Shown here one piece after another: positions 54,762-63,599 of a stretch of DNA of 64,000 bases. Source of the stretch: Thalassobium sp. R2A62 (GTDB lineage Bacteria > Pseudomonadota > Alphaproteobacteria > Rhodobacterales > Rhodobacteraceae); assembly GCF_000161835.1 (NCBI RefSeq), contig NZ_GG697169.2:3398267-3462266 (forward strand). Reading direction: 5' to 3'. How positions within the stretch are numbered: position 1 is the first letter of the stretch; each line of letters begins with the position of its first letter. The notes beneath the pieces were generated by a model. The model did no database searches. It was not told the origin of the DNA and saw only the letters and a list, made by a program, of their open reading frames with translations. The translations under genes were made by a program, and so were the position numbers.

Positions 54762-55025
54762 ATGCTTCGCCTTGCTTTGATCTCTGCCGCTCTACTGTCC
54801 GCCACCACAGCGACCGCCAACATTGGCGCTCTGGATGAGGCTGACATCCAACTCACGGCATTCAATTTCATTTCCCAACCTGTGGACGGTCCAAGTCTGT
54901 CGAACGGGATCATCGCACTGTCCGAGGCTCCGGCCTGTGCAGTGCCTGCATCGTCTTTGATCGCGATGGCGCCAGAGGTTCAGACGCCCGAAAATACCGT
55001 CGCATTGGCCTGCGCCGCGCAGTAA
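54762..55025 (+). CDS. Small exported protein of unknown function
   Basis: 87 residues with a signal peptide (MLRLALISAALLSATTATA, cleavage before NIGAL). The mature domain contains two Cys near the end (PACAVP and LACAAQ) that could pair. Start at 54762 after GAGAGACCCC; a longer frame upstream has no signal function. It lies 112 bp after the interrupted exported gene and 9 bp before yjbQ. No family recognised. Confidence 0.65.
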   Translation: MLRLALISAALLSATTATANIGALDEADIQLTAFNFISQPVDGPSLSNGIIALSEAPACAVPASSLIAMAPEVQTPENTVALACAAQ

Positions 55026-55034
55026 GTTAGGCTC

Positions 55035-55445
55035 ATGCAGGGCCAATTTTCCATCCAGACCCGTGGGTCTGGTCTCTATGAATTCACGGATCACGTCACC
55101 GACTGGGCCATAGGGACCGGTCTGTTGACGCTGTTTGTGCAGCACACATCTTGTTCGCTGTTGATCCAAGAGAACGCCGACCCTGAGGTGCAGACCGATC
55201 TGAACGCATTCTTTCGGCGATTGGTTCCGCCCACGACGGACCCGTCGATGTCCTATCTGACCCACACATACGAAGGCCCAGATGACATGCCCGCCCACAT
55301 CAAATCTGCGATGATGCCTGTGTCGCTGGCCATTCCTGTAACAGAGGGGCGTTTGGCGCTGGGGACGTGGCAGGGCATCTATTTGTTCGAGCATCGTGAA
55401 GCCCCAAAGACCCGCCATGTTGTGGCGCATCTGACTCACTCTTAG
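55035..55445 (+). CDS. yjbQ: YjbQ/UPF0047 family protein
   Basis: 136 residues. The UPF0047 fold is recognised by 'GSGLYEFTDHV', 'LLTLFVQHTSCSLLIQENAD' and 'LGTWQGIYLFEHREAP'. Members have weak thiamine-phosphate-synthase activity in Escherichia coli YjbQ, though the physiological role is unclear. His and Asp in 'QHTSCSLL...' and 'HIKSAM' sit at the putative active site. Separated by 113 bases from nrdR, with a TATAAT at 55499-55504 in the gap. Confidence 0.93.
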   Translation: MQGQFSIQTRGSGLYEFTDHVTDWAIGTGLLTLFVQHTSCSLLIQENADPEVQTDLNAFFRRLVPPTTDPSMSYLTHTYEGPDDMPAHIKSAMMPVSLAIPVTEGRLALGTWQGIYLFEHREAPKTRHVVAHLTHS

Positions 55446-55498
55446 CCTCACGATCTAGGGGGTGAAATTGCCCACTACCCAAATCCTAGAGTTCTTCC

Positions 55499-55504
55499 TA
55501 TAAT
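55499..55504 (+). promoter_or_regulatory. Candidate -10 element of nrdR-ribD
   Basis: TATAAT lies 55 bases before the nrdR ATG in the gap after yjbQ. No good -35 lies at the right distance, so the strength of this promoter is uncertain. Confidence 0.35.
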
Positions 55505-55558
55505 ACTGGACATAAATGGGGACAAAACCCCAACAGGCAGTGAATAAGGGGATATGCG

Positions 55559-56029
55559 ATGCGCTGTCCATTTTGTGGAAATGTAGACACACAGGTCAAG
55601 GACTCGCGTCCAGCCGAGGATCACGTTGCGATCCGCCGGCGTCGGTTCTGTCCGGCTTGTGGTGGACGATTTACAACATACGAGCGGGTACAACTGCGCG
55701 ATCTGGTGGTGATTAAAACCAACGGACGCCGAGAAGACTTTGACCGTGACAAACTCGAACGTTCGATCCGGATCGCGTTGCAAAAACGCCCTGTCGAGCC
55801 CGAGCGCATGGATCAAATGATTTCAGGCATCGTGCGCAGACTTGAAAGCATGGGCGAGACCGATATTCCATCGGGTACAATAGGTGAGATCGTGATGGAG
55901 GCTTTGGCCCGCATCGACACGGTGGCCTATGTGCGTTTTGCCAGTGTTTACAAGAACTTCCAGGCGGCAGATGATTTTGACAAATTCGTCTCAGAACTGC
56001 GCCCGGACATCAAACCAGAAGACGACTGA
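55559..56029 (+). CDS. nrdR: Transcriptional repressor NrdR
   Basis: 156 residues, the normal length. N-terminal zinc ribbon '[15 protein letters not shown]' with '[14 protein letters not shown]', then an ATP-cone ('[20 protein letters not shown]'). It represses ribonucleotide reductase genes according to dATP/ATP level. In alphaproteobacteria it starts the ribD operon, as here (2 bp gap to ribD). Confidence 0.97.
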   Translation: MRCPFCGNVDTQVKDSRPAEDHVAIRRRRFCPACGGRFTTYERVQLRDLVVIKTNGRREDFDRDKLERSIRIALQKRPVEPERMDQMISGIVRRLESMGETDIPSGTIGEIVMEALARIDTVAYVRFASVYKNFQAADDFDKFVSELRPDIKPEDD

Positions 56030-56031
56030 AC

Positions 56032-57123
56032 ATGAGTGATGCGCGCTGGATGGCGCTTGCCCTAGAGCTTGGGCGGCGTGGTCTGGGGCGTGTCTGGCCC
56101 AACCCATCGGTTGGGTGTGTGATCGTCAAGGACGGTCGCGTCGTTGGACGCGGCTGGACCCAAGACGGCGGGCGGCCGCATGCGGAAACTCATGCGCTCG
56201 CAGCAGCTGGGACTGCGGCACGCGGCTCTGACGTCTATGTCACGTTGGAACCCTGTTCCCATTATGGCCATACCCCCCCTTGCGCCCAAGCATTGATCGA
56301 TGCTGGTGTTTCTCGAGTTATCGTGGCGGCCGGTGACAGTGACCCCCGCGTCTCTGGTCGGGGCTACGCGATGCTTCGCGACGCTGGAATCTGTGTCGAC
56401 ATTGGTCTGTGCGAGTCCGAAGCACGCAATGATTTGGCAGGGTTTTTCAAACGAATTGAGACGGGCCGCCCTTGGGTGACGCTCAAACTTGCCAACAGTT
56501 TCGACGGACGTATCGCCACAGCGAGCGGAGACAGCCAATGGATCACAGGGGCAGACGCACGCCGGTATGTCCATATGTCCCGAGCACGGCACGATGCCGT
56601 GATGGTGGGGGCGGGCACTGTCCGTGCGGATAATCCGTCACTGAACGTTCGTGATCTCGGGGTGGCGCGCCAACCTATTCGCGTGGTGCTTTCGCGCAAA
56701 CTTGACCTGCCAACTGATTGCAAGCTGGCTGTGACTGCCGGAGACCCGCCTGTTTGGATTTTACACAGCGATGACGCCTCTCAATCTCGGATTGAGGATT
56801 GGACGGGCCACGGCGCAAATTGTCTTGCCGCCGGTCCAGAAGCTCACCGCCAGCTCGACCCATCGGCCTGCCTGCAAACGCTTGGTGCCCAAGGGCTGAC
56901 GCGTGTTTATTGCGAAGGCGGCGGTGCGCTTGCTGCGTCTCTTTTGGGTGCGGGTCTCATCGACGAAGTCATTGGATATACCGCCGGTGTCGCCATCGGT
57001 GCTGAAGGAACGCCGTCGCTGGGGGCTCTTGGCCTTTCGGTTCTGGCCGAGGCGCCACGATTTCAATTGCTAGAAACACGCGCGATCGGCGCGGACGTGC
57101 TGCACCGTTGGCGTCCGCTCTAG
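56032..57123 (+). CDS. ribD: Riboflavin biosynthesis bifunctional deaminase/reductase RibD
   Basis: 363 residues. N-terminal deaminase with zinc ligands in 'PHAETHALAAAG' (HAE) and 'YVTLEPCSHYGHTPPCAQAL' (PCxxxxxxPPC), and a C-terminal reductase with 'LKLANSFDGRIATASGDSQW' and 'YCEGGGALAASLL'. It converts the first pyrimidine intermediate to 5-amino-6-ribitylamino-uracil phosphate. It overlaps the end of the convergent kpsC gene by 4 nt. The later rib genes continue at 61.8 kb after three kps genes. Confidence 0.96.
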   Translation: MSDARWMALALELGRRGLGRVWPNPSVGCVIVKDGRVVGRGWTQDGGRPHAETHALAAAGTAARGSDVYVTLEPCSHYGHTPPCAQALIDAGVSRVIVAAGDSDPRVSGRGYAMLRDAGICVDIGLCESEARNDLAGFFKRIETGRPWVTLKLANSFDGRIATASGDSQWITGADARRYVHMSRARHDAVMVGAGTVRADNPSLNVRDLGVARQPIRVVLSRKLDLPTDCKLAVTAGDPPVWILHSDDASQSRIEDWTGHGANCLAAGPEAHRQLDPSACLQTLGAQGLTRVYCEGGGALAASLLGAGLIDEVIGYTAGVAIGAEGTPSLGALGLSVLAEAPRFQLLETRAIGADVLHRWRPL

Positions 57124-59120
57124 CGCCATAGATGCGCGTAGCTTGCAAACACACCCTGCAGTTTCGCAACACTGCGATTGAATGGCCCAGGTGATGGAAG
57201 ATTCCCGCTGGCCAGTCTTTCGATGATCACCTCGACAGGACAGGCTAGCCCCGATTTTGGGTCGAAATAGCGCGGGTAGTCGATCAAAACCGCGTGGGCG
57301 AGAGCGGTGAGATCAGGGCGCGCAGTCCGGCGAGGATGCGGATGGCGATCAGTGGTGAGCCCCCAACCACTGTAGAACGGTTGCCCCAGACAGGTCACGG
57401 GAACGCCGCGCAACAGCGCCTCGAACCCCAACAGTGACGTCATCGTCCAGACCTCTCGGACCGCATCAATGAGATCGATTGGATCGCCATTTTGGACAAC
57501 CATATCCGCAATTTCAGTGGCATCGGCGACATCACCATCGCGCAATCCTGCTTCGACGTCAGGGTGCGGTTTATAGAGGATCACCGCGTCGGGACGGGCG
57601 TCTCTTGCGGCCAAAAGCAGGTCGCGGTTGGTCGTGACATCTAGGGTGCCCAGCATGATAGAGGCGTCATCTTCGACCTGACCCGGCACCAAAATGCGGT
57701 GTCCGTCGGGTAATTGGGGTGTGTCCCGCTGCAGGTTGTATTTGCTCAGCTTGCTGGCAGTGACCGCTCGGATCACGGTCTTGGCACGGTCCCGTGCAGC
57801 ATTTGAGAGGCTTGGGCTGTCCGCAATCAACTGTTCAAGATCACTGGGCGATGTTGGATCATAGTATATTCCAGAGGTGTCCGTGACGAGGCTGAGTGGC
57901 GGGATCAGTTCCGCGCCCAATCCGCGTGACCGCAAAAATCCGTCCTCGACCCGCACAACGTCGCCCATCTCTGGTGTCGCCTTGCCGGCCCAAACCATCA
58001 ATCGCCGTTCATCTGTTGCCGCATCGCCAAACCGCATTTTCAAATAGCGACCAAAGACCTGTTGCAACGGTTTACGTTTCCACAGCCGCATCTCGGCACC
58101 TGTCCATCCGCAATGATCTTCGCGCCATTCACGCACCTGCGCCTCTAGCGTGGCAAGCGCATCTTCAAATTCGCAAAGACGGTCGCGATAAGGGTCGTAC
58201 CAAGTCGCATAGCGCATCATCACACCGGCAAAGAGTTGTGCGCGGGTGAGCTTGCGTTGGCGGCGTTGAACTGGATTGCGGTCTTCTGTCAGCCCCCAAC
58301 CCGCATAGCAGGGTTGGCCAAACACATGGGGGCGGTGGCCTGCAAAAATCGCCTCAAACCCCATTTGGGACGAAACCGTATAGACGCTGGTTGCGCCGTC
58401 GAACAACGCCCACGGGCTAACGGCGGCACCAAATAATGTGACCTGACCATTTTCGATGCTTTTGTCGAAATACCCATCTCGGTGGCCGCCCGCGGTTTCA
58501 GGATGCGTCTTAACGATGATCCGCGCGCCCGGATTTTCCTCTTGGGCGTAATACAACATTTCGAGAAAGGTGTTTTTGTCCGCGCGGCTTGCTTTGACAG
58601 ATGCATCGCCGCGGGTTTGGTCGATGACCAAAACATAACCCGGTTTGGGGGTAGGGGCGTCTAGATCATAGGTATTGTATTTGCTCAGATGTGCGGCACG
58701 TACGCGGTCAATCGCAGCCCGTGCGCGGTTTAACAGAGCCGTGTCATCCAGCGGATCATGGGTCAGCAGTTGCTCGAGATCGCTGATCGTTGCTGGGTCA
58801 AAATGAACGCCGCGCTTGTCGAGAAACAGACCCAACGGCGGCTGCCCGTCCCGACCGGGTAGAACTGAACGCAAGAATGCGTCCTCAACCCGCAGGATTG
58901 GTGTCTCTGTTTTTGCGGCGACGGCTTCACCCCGTGGCGAGGTCGGGGATTGACCCCAGACACCGACTAAATCGCCATCCGACGGTTTGCCCAGTTTAAT
59001 GTCATACCCCGAAAGATCCAAAATCCGCCGGATACGCTTTTGCGTGAGAAACCCACCGTTATAGACAAAAAGACGCTGCCGGTTTGCTCCAGCAGCGGCC
59101 TGTTGTTCATGCGATGTCAT
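57120..59120 (-). CDS. kpsC: Capsule polysaccharide Kdo-linker glycosyltransferase KpsC-like, two domains
   Basis: 666 residues in two related halves. Half 1 (about 15-340) contains 'VLVIDQTRGDASVKASRADK' and 'ARIIVKTHPETAGGHRDGYF'. Half 2 (about 345-640) contains 'RILVPGQVEDDASIMLG' and 'AVILYKPHPDVEAGLRDGD'. The tandem layout and the paired TRGD/PGQVED and K-x-HP motifs match KpsC, where the two domains add alternating beta-Kdo units of the linker on lysophosphatidylglycerol in group 2 capsules. Last gene of kpsS-kpsD-kpsC on the minus strand. Confidence 0.92.
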   Translation of the reverse strand: MTSHEQQAAAGANRQRLFVYNGGFLTQKRIRRILDLSGYDIKLGKPSDGDLVGVWGQSPTSPRGEAVAAKTETPILRVEDAFLRSVLPGRDGQPPLGLFLDKRGVHFDPATISDLEQLLTHDPLDDTALLNRARAAIDRVRAAHLSKYNTYDLDAPTPKPGYVLVIDQTRGDASVKASRADKNTFLEMLYYAQEENPGARIIVKTHPETAGGHRDGYFDKSIENGQVTLFGAAVSPWALFDGATSVYTVSSQMGFEAIFAGHRPHVFGQPCYAGWGLTEDRNPVQRRQRKLTRAQLFAGVMMRYATWYDPYRDRLCEFEDALATLEAQVREWREDHCGWTGAEMRLWKRKPLQQVFGRYLKMRFGDAATDERRLMVWAGKATPEMGDVVRVEDGFLRSRGLGAELIPPLSLVTDTSGIYYDPTSPSDLEQLIADSPSLSNAARDRAKTVIRAVTASKLSKYNLQRDTPQLPDGHRILVPGQVEDDASIMLGTLDVTTNRDLLLAARDARPDAVILYKPHPDVEAGLRDGDVADATEIADMVVQNGDPIDLIDAVREVWTMTSLLGFEALLRGVPVTCLGQPFYSGWGLTTDRHPHPRRTARPDLTALAHAVLIDYPRYFDPKSGLACPVEVIIERLASGNLPSPGPFNRSVAKLQGVFASYAHLWR

Positions 59121-59127
59121 CGTTAGA

Positions 59128-60267
59128 TCAGTTTGTTGTGCCAGCGTTGGCCAGTGAACTGATCGTGTTCACAGCCCCAAGCGAGCCTGTCAGCGCCGCA
59201 ATAGATTTATCAAACTGAACAAACGGCGCTTCGGTAACATAGACAGTGTCTTCGTCGCGAATTGCGAAATCTCGTGCCATGAACATGCCGTTCGGCTTGG
59301 TCAGGTCCAGAACATAGACAACACGCTGTTCGCCCGTCAGATCAGTCCCAACAAGTTGTTCTGCGATCTCTTCAGGCTCGTTGCGGAAGACAAAGACGCC
59401 GGTCGGATCCGCCACAGCAGATGATAGACCGCCAACTTGGGCGATGGCTTCGATCGCCGAGATTGTCTGGCTTTCAAAGGCTACGCGGTTCTGCGTGCCA
59501 GTGGCGCCAAGCGCGGTAAAGCTGCGAGTGTCTTCTTCTACGATGATCCGGTCACCACCGCGCAATGCGATATCATGACCGGGGTGATCATAGAGATCTT
59601 CGAACCAGATCGATCCGCTGTGCGAGCCACGAACAACTGTCACCTGTGCAATTTCAGGACGAACTGTGACGCCACCTGCGCGGGCCAACATCGACGCAAG
59701 CGTGCGGGTTGGGCGCTCGATTGCATAGACACCTTGGGCACCAACTACGCCCACAATTGAAATCGTTGATCCGTCGCCGGCCAGACGGCGCACCTGAACC
59801 TGCGGGTCAGGGGTCTGGTCGTTCAGCTTGGATGTAATGATGCGGCGGATGGCTTCGGGTGTGTTGCCCGCCGCTTTGATCCGGCCTGCATAGGGCACAA
59901 AGATAAAACCAGCACCGTCTACTTGTACTTCTTCGAGAACGGTCGCGTTTTGACCTTCGGGGACCAGCAAACCGTCGTCGACGTTTTCCCAAATGGTCAA
60001 TCCCAATGTGTCGCCTGCGCGGATCGTGTCAGAGCCAATAACGCCTGCATCGCGGAAGCCTGCGGAAAAGCCCAAAGCCGGAGTTACCGAAGCAATCCGG
60101 TTTACGCGGTCGTTGACGCTTAGAACAAAGGCGTCGCCTTCCTGCAAAACAGAGCCGGAAAAGATCTCGGCCTTGTTCGGTCCAGAACGGGGCAGACCAC
60201 AAGCGACCAAAGCCAGCGTTGCGACAAATACTGCGCCTTTCGCGAGGCGCGATAGGGTGATGGTCAC
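59128..60267 (-). CDS. Polysaccharide export outer-membrane lipoprotein (Wza/KpsD-like)
   Basis: 379 residues from a GTG at 60267 with GAGGAGACC upstream. Signal with lipobox (LALVAC, Cys23). Poly_export domain 'GDTLGLTIWENVDDGLLVPE' (about 75-165), then SLBB repeats beginning 'QVRRLAGDGSTISIVGVVGA' and 'NRVAFESQTISAIEAIAQVG'. It forms the outer-membrane exit for capsular polysaccharide. Between the kpsS-like and kpsC-like genes on the same strand. Confidence 0.93.
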   Translation of the reverse strand: MTITLSRLAKGAVFVATLALVACGLPRSGPNKAEIFSGSVLQEGDAFVLSVNDRVNRIASVTPALGFSAGFRDAGVIGSDTIRAGDTLGLTIWENVDDGLLVPEGQNATVLEEVQVDGAGFIFVPYAGRIKAAGNTPEAIRRIITSKLNDQTPDPQVQVRRLAGDGSTISIVGVVGAQGVYAIERPTRTLASMLARAGGVTVRPEIAQVTVVRGSHSGSIWFEDLYDHPGHDIALRGGDRIIVEEDTRSFTALGATGTQNRVAFESQTISAIEAIAQVGGLSSAVADPTGVFVFRNEPEEIAEQLVGTDLTGEQRVVYVLDLTKPNGMFMARDFAIRDEDTVYVTEAPFVQFDKSIAALTGSLGAVNTISSLANAGTTN

Positions 60268-60382
60268 TGCTTTGGTCTCCTCGACCTATGAACTTGCCTC
60301 AAAATCGGACCCATTTCCGGCCTCGTTGTTGCTGAAACTACCGGAATCGCGCAGCAAAAGATAGCCATACAGGTTGTGTCTG

Positions 60383-61669
60383 TTACTTCACGACACGCAA
60401 CTGTTGCCTCGGTGCCGCGTTTCCCGTGCTCAACGCATCATAAGGATCATGCGGCGCGAGCATCATATCAACGACCTGTCGCAACAGCTGTCTGCGGCCC
60501 CGCGCGGCGTAAAATCCACCTGCAACCTGACTGGTTTCCAACAAATATCGGCGATAGTCGCGATAGGCCCGATTGTCGGGACGTTTTGGGTTGGCAAAAA
60601 ACTTGGCAAGTGGTTGCTGCGATACAAATGCGGATTTGGCGTAAACGGCCGCACCGAACGTCCGAAGCGGCAAACCGCGCCACAATACCTGTTGGCCAGC
60701 GGTCGAATTTACCGTCACAGCAGTCCGCGCATGATCCAGAAGACGAGCCAACTTGCCACCCTGCACATAATGGACCCGACCCGAAACGCCATTTTCACGT
60801 GCCAAACGTTTGACGATCATGCGAATGGGCGAGCGGCCATTTTCCAACGGATGCGCCTTGAGAACCAAATGGTGATGACGCGGCGCGCCTTTTGCGAAAC
60901 CTCTTATCACAACCGTCAGGAACTCTTCCATTCGGGTGAATGGCGAATGCTCTTGGAAACTAGCGTCATGCTCTAGTTGCATCAACGCGAGGTGATATGG
61001 GAAACCACCATGTTTGATGTGAAGCGTCGAAATCATCCGGTTTATCGAGATGAACGGCATCAGCGCCAAGCATCTGAAATATAGCGCGAATTCGGCGGCG
61101 ACTGGCAGTTCGCGGTGACGTTTCATCTGGCGGTAGTCGCCATTCCTGAACATCACAAACCAATGATAAAGCGCGCCGTAAAACACGTGTTGGCGCATGT
61201 CGCCCCAATGGGCCGGTGCCTCTGGGACATCCAAATCAGATTGTTTCAGCGCGGTGCGCATTTCGGCCACGTCCATATCCATGAGACGGGAATTGCCGTT
61301 TGTGCCGCCGCGCTCATACGTCACCCAATAGGGCCGCATATACCCTTCTTCAAAGACATGAACCCGCAGGCCCAATTCATTCGCTGCGGCAACTGCGTTC
61401 GCGTGCACGGGGCGAGTGTCGCCATAGAGCACGATATCGGTGATGGATTTGGTTTCGATCAGCGATCGAAATGTCTCGTCCCAGCCGTCAACTGTGCCCG
61501 TGTATGGAATGTAGCTGCGCGAATGGAGCCAAAATGCACGGTCGCCCGCGTTAAAACCGACACGCCACACTTCTGCTCCGGCCATGCGCAACATTTTCCC
61601 CAAACGCCAGAAAAACGGCCCATGGGGGCCCTGAAGAAACAAAAATTTGCGTTGATCTACTTCGATCAC
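60383..61669 (-). CDS. kpsS: Capsule polysaccharide export protein KpsS-like
   Basis: About 429 residues from a GTG at 61669, preceded by GAGGTTAAC; an upstream TTG is the alternative. 'FLFLQGPHGPFFWRLGKMLR' at the N-terminus is the KpsS signature, with 'VFEEGYMRPYWVTYERGG' and 'HLVLKAHPLENGRSPIRMIV' later. KpsS adds the first beta-Kdo residue to the lipid carrier of group 2 capsules; it shares the K-x-HP motif with KpsC. First gene of the kps trio, divergent from ribE by 179 bp that hold the two promoters but no recognisable riboswitch. Confidence 0.9.
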   Translation of the reverse strand: MIEVDQRKFLFLQGPHGPFFWRLGKMLRMAGAEVWRVGFNAGDRAFWLHSRSYIPYTGTVDGWDETFRSLIETKSITDIVLYGDTRPVHANAVAAANELGLRVHVFEEGYMRPYWVTYERGGTNGNSRLMDMDVAEMRTALKQSDLDVPEAPAHWGDMRQHVFYGALYHWFVMFRNGDYRQMKRHRELPVAAEFALYFRCLALMPFISINRMISTLHIKHGGFPYHLALMQLEHDASFQEHSPFTRMEEFLTVVIRGFAKGAPRHHHLVLKAHPLENGRSPIRMIVKRLARENGVSGRVHYVQGGKLARLLDHARTAVTVNSTAGQQVLWRGLPLRTFGAAVYAKSAFVSQQPLAKFFANPKRPDNRAYRDYRRYLLETSQVAGGFYAARGRRQLLRQVVDMMLAPHDPYDALSTGNAAPRQQLRVVK

Positions 61670-61848
61670 GTTAACCTCAACTGTCTTTTTCCCAAGGCTA
61701 TCGGGGCATCGGGGCAAAAATAGGGCCAAAATCCTATTTTACGGCAAAGAATGGCCTAGCGGGAACCTATCGATTTACCAAAGGGAAACGCGCGCGTCTT
61801 GTCCCCCCTAAGCGGAAACGCTAGGTCATGGTACAAAGGAGAGCACCT

Positions 61849-62436
61849 ATGTTCACTGGCATCATAACAGATATTGGCGAAGTCGTCGAAACAGAACAAC
61901 GCGGCGACCTGCGGGCTCGGATTAAAACCAGCTATGATACCGCCACAATCGACATTGGTGCGTCGATCGCATGTGATGGTGTGTGCCTGACCGCGATCAA
62001 ACTGGGTGACGGGTGGTTTGACGTCGAAATCAGCGCTGAAAGCGTTTCAAAAACCAACCTGACCACATGGGCCCCCGGCAAGCGTCTGAACCTAGAGCGC
62101 GCCCTCAAACTTGGGGATGAGTTGGGTGGGCACATCGTGTCTGGCCATGTCGACGGTGTTGCGCAAGTGGTTGATATCAAAGAAGAAGGTGACAGCACGC
62201 GTGTCACCCTGCGCGCGCCTGAGGCGCTTGCTAAATTTATCGCGCCCAAGGGTTCTGTCGCTTTGAATGGCACGTCGTTGACCGTCAACGAAGTAAACGG
62301 CAAAGATTTTGGCATCAACTTTATCCCACATACCAAGGTCGCCACGACATGGGGTGATGTGGCGATGGGCGATCCTGTTAACCTCGAAATTGATACGCTC
62401 GCGCGCTATGTGGCGCGGCTTCAGGACTGGGCATAA
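61849..62436 (+). CDS. ribE: Riboflavin synthase alpha subunit
   Basis: 195 residues from the ATG at 61849 with AAAGGAGAG upstream. Two lumazine-binding halves: 'MFTGIITDIGEVVETEQRG' and 'HIVSGHVDGVAQVVDIKEEG', with 'GVCLTAI' and 'GTSLTVNEV' in the substrate clefts. It makes riboflavin from two molecules of 6,7-dimethyl-8-ribityllumazine. First gene of the second rib block (26 bases before ribBX). Confidence 0.97.
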   Translation: MFTGIITDIGEVVETEQRGDLRARIKTSYDTATIDIGASIACDGVCLTAIKLGDGWFDVEISAESVSKTNLTTWAPGKRLNLERALKLGDELGGHIVSGHVDGVAQVVDIKEEGDSTRVTLRAPEALAKFIAPKGSVALNGTSLTVNEVNGKDFGINFIPHTKVATTWGDVAMGDPVNLEIDTLARYVARLQDWA

Positions 62437-62462
62437 CACCCGTCTCGTACAAGGAACCTGTT

Positions 62463-63599
62463 ATGAGCTTTGAAGACCCCGGACCCGTCGAAGAGAACTG
62501 GCGCGACGCAATCAGTTCAGTCGAAGAGATTATCGAAGACGCCCGCAATGGCCGGATGTTTATCCTTGTCGACCACGAAGACCGCGAAAACGAAGGCGAT
62601 TTGGTGATCCCTGCGCAAATGGCGACGCCGGATGCGATCAATTTCATGGCGACGCACGGGCGGGGTTTGATTTGTTTGACGCTGACTGGCGAACGGATTG
62701 ACGCGCTTGGGCTGCCGTTAATGGCGTCTCACAACTCGTCCCGTCACGAAACGGCGTTTACCGTTTCGATCGAAGCGCGAGAGGGCGTCACAACTGGCAT
62801 TTCCGCCGCTGACCGCGCACGTACAGTGGCGACTGCGATCGACAGTGCAGCGACGGCTGCGGATATCGCGTCCCCCGGGCACGTGTTCCCATTGCGTGCG
62901 CGTGATGGTGGCGTTCTGGTCCGCGCAGGTCATACCGAGGCGGCGGTCGATGTTAGCCGGCTTGCTGGTTTGAACCCATCAGGCGTGATCTGCGAGATCA
63001 TGAACGAAGACGGGACAATGTCGCGCCTGCCTGATCTGGTCAGCTTTGCCCAGATGCACAATCTCAAGATCGGAACAATCAGTGATCTGATCAAATACCG
63101 CCGCCGCCACGATAACCTCGTTCGTGTGCGCGAAACCGACACCATTACGTCCGAATTTGGCGGTGAATGGGAAATGCGGATTTACACCGACGAGACTCAA
63201 GGCGCGGAGCACATCGCGTTGATCAAGGGCGACATCACTGGTGATGACGGAAATGCGGACCCGGTGATGGTGCGGATGCACGCGCTAGACCCGATGTTGG
63301 ACATGGTCGGCATTGGTGGGAAAGGTCGCGCCGCTGAATTTGGTGACGCCATGCAGATGATCGCCGAGCACGGACGCGGCGCACTGGTGCTATTGCGTGA
63401 TGTTCATATGAAACTGACGGCGGACGATGATGTGTCGCCTCAAACTCTGCGGCAATACGGGTTGGGCGCGCAAATCTTGTCCTCTCTTGGGCTCAGTGAA
63501 ATTGTTTTGATGACCAATTCGCCCCAGCCCAAGGTTGTCGGGCTTGATGCCTATGGTCTCGAAATTGTTGGCACGCAGAAAATCTCGGAGATCGGATAA
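62463..63599 (+). CDS. ribB: RibB with degenerate GTP cyclohydrolase II domain (RibBX)
   Basis: 378 residues. Residues 1-215 form 3,4-dihydroxy-2-butanone-4-phosphate synthase: '[20 protein letters not shown]' (acidic loop), '[20 protein letters not shown]' and '[20 protein letters not shown]'. The C-terminal third resembles GTP cyclohydrolase II, but the zinc site C-x-x-G-D...R-C-D-C is replaced ('[16 protein letters not shown]', '[10 protein letters not shown]') and has no Cys. Thus only the RibB half should be active, as in the RibBX proteins of other alphaproteobacteria. Ends one codon boundary before ribH. Confidence 0.93.
   Translation: MSFEDPGPVEENWRDAISSVEEIIEDARNGRMFILVDHEDRENEGDLVIPAQMATPDAINFMATHGRGLICLTLTGERIDALGLPLMASHNSSRHETAFTVSIEAREGVTTGISAADRARTVATAIDSAATAADIASPGHVFPLRARDGGVLVRAGHTEAAVDVSRLAGLNPSGVICEIMNEDGTMSRLPDLVSFAQMHNLKIGTISDLIKYRRRHDNLVRVRETDTITSEFGGEWEMRIYTDETQGAEHIALIKGDITGDDGNADPVMVRMHALDPMLDMVGIGGKGRAAEFGDAMQMIAEHGRGALVLLRDVHMKLTADDDVSPQTLRQYGLGAQILSSLGLSEIVLMTNSPQPKVVGLDAYGLEIVGTQKISEIG

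Noticed and set aside
61670-61848. Possible FMN riboswitch upstream of ribE
   Set aside because: I looked for the conserved RFN segments before ribE and before nrdR and found none.
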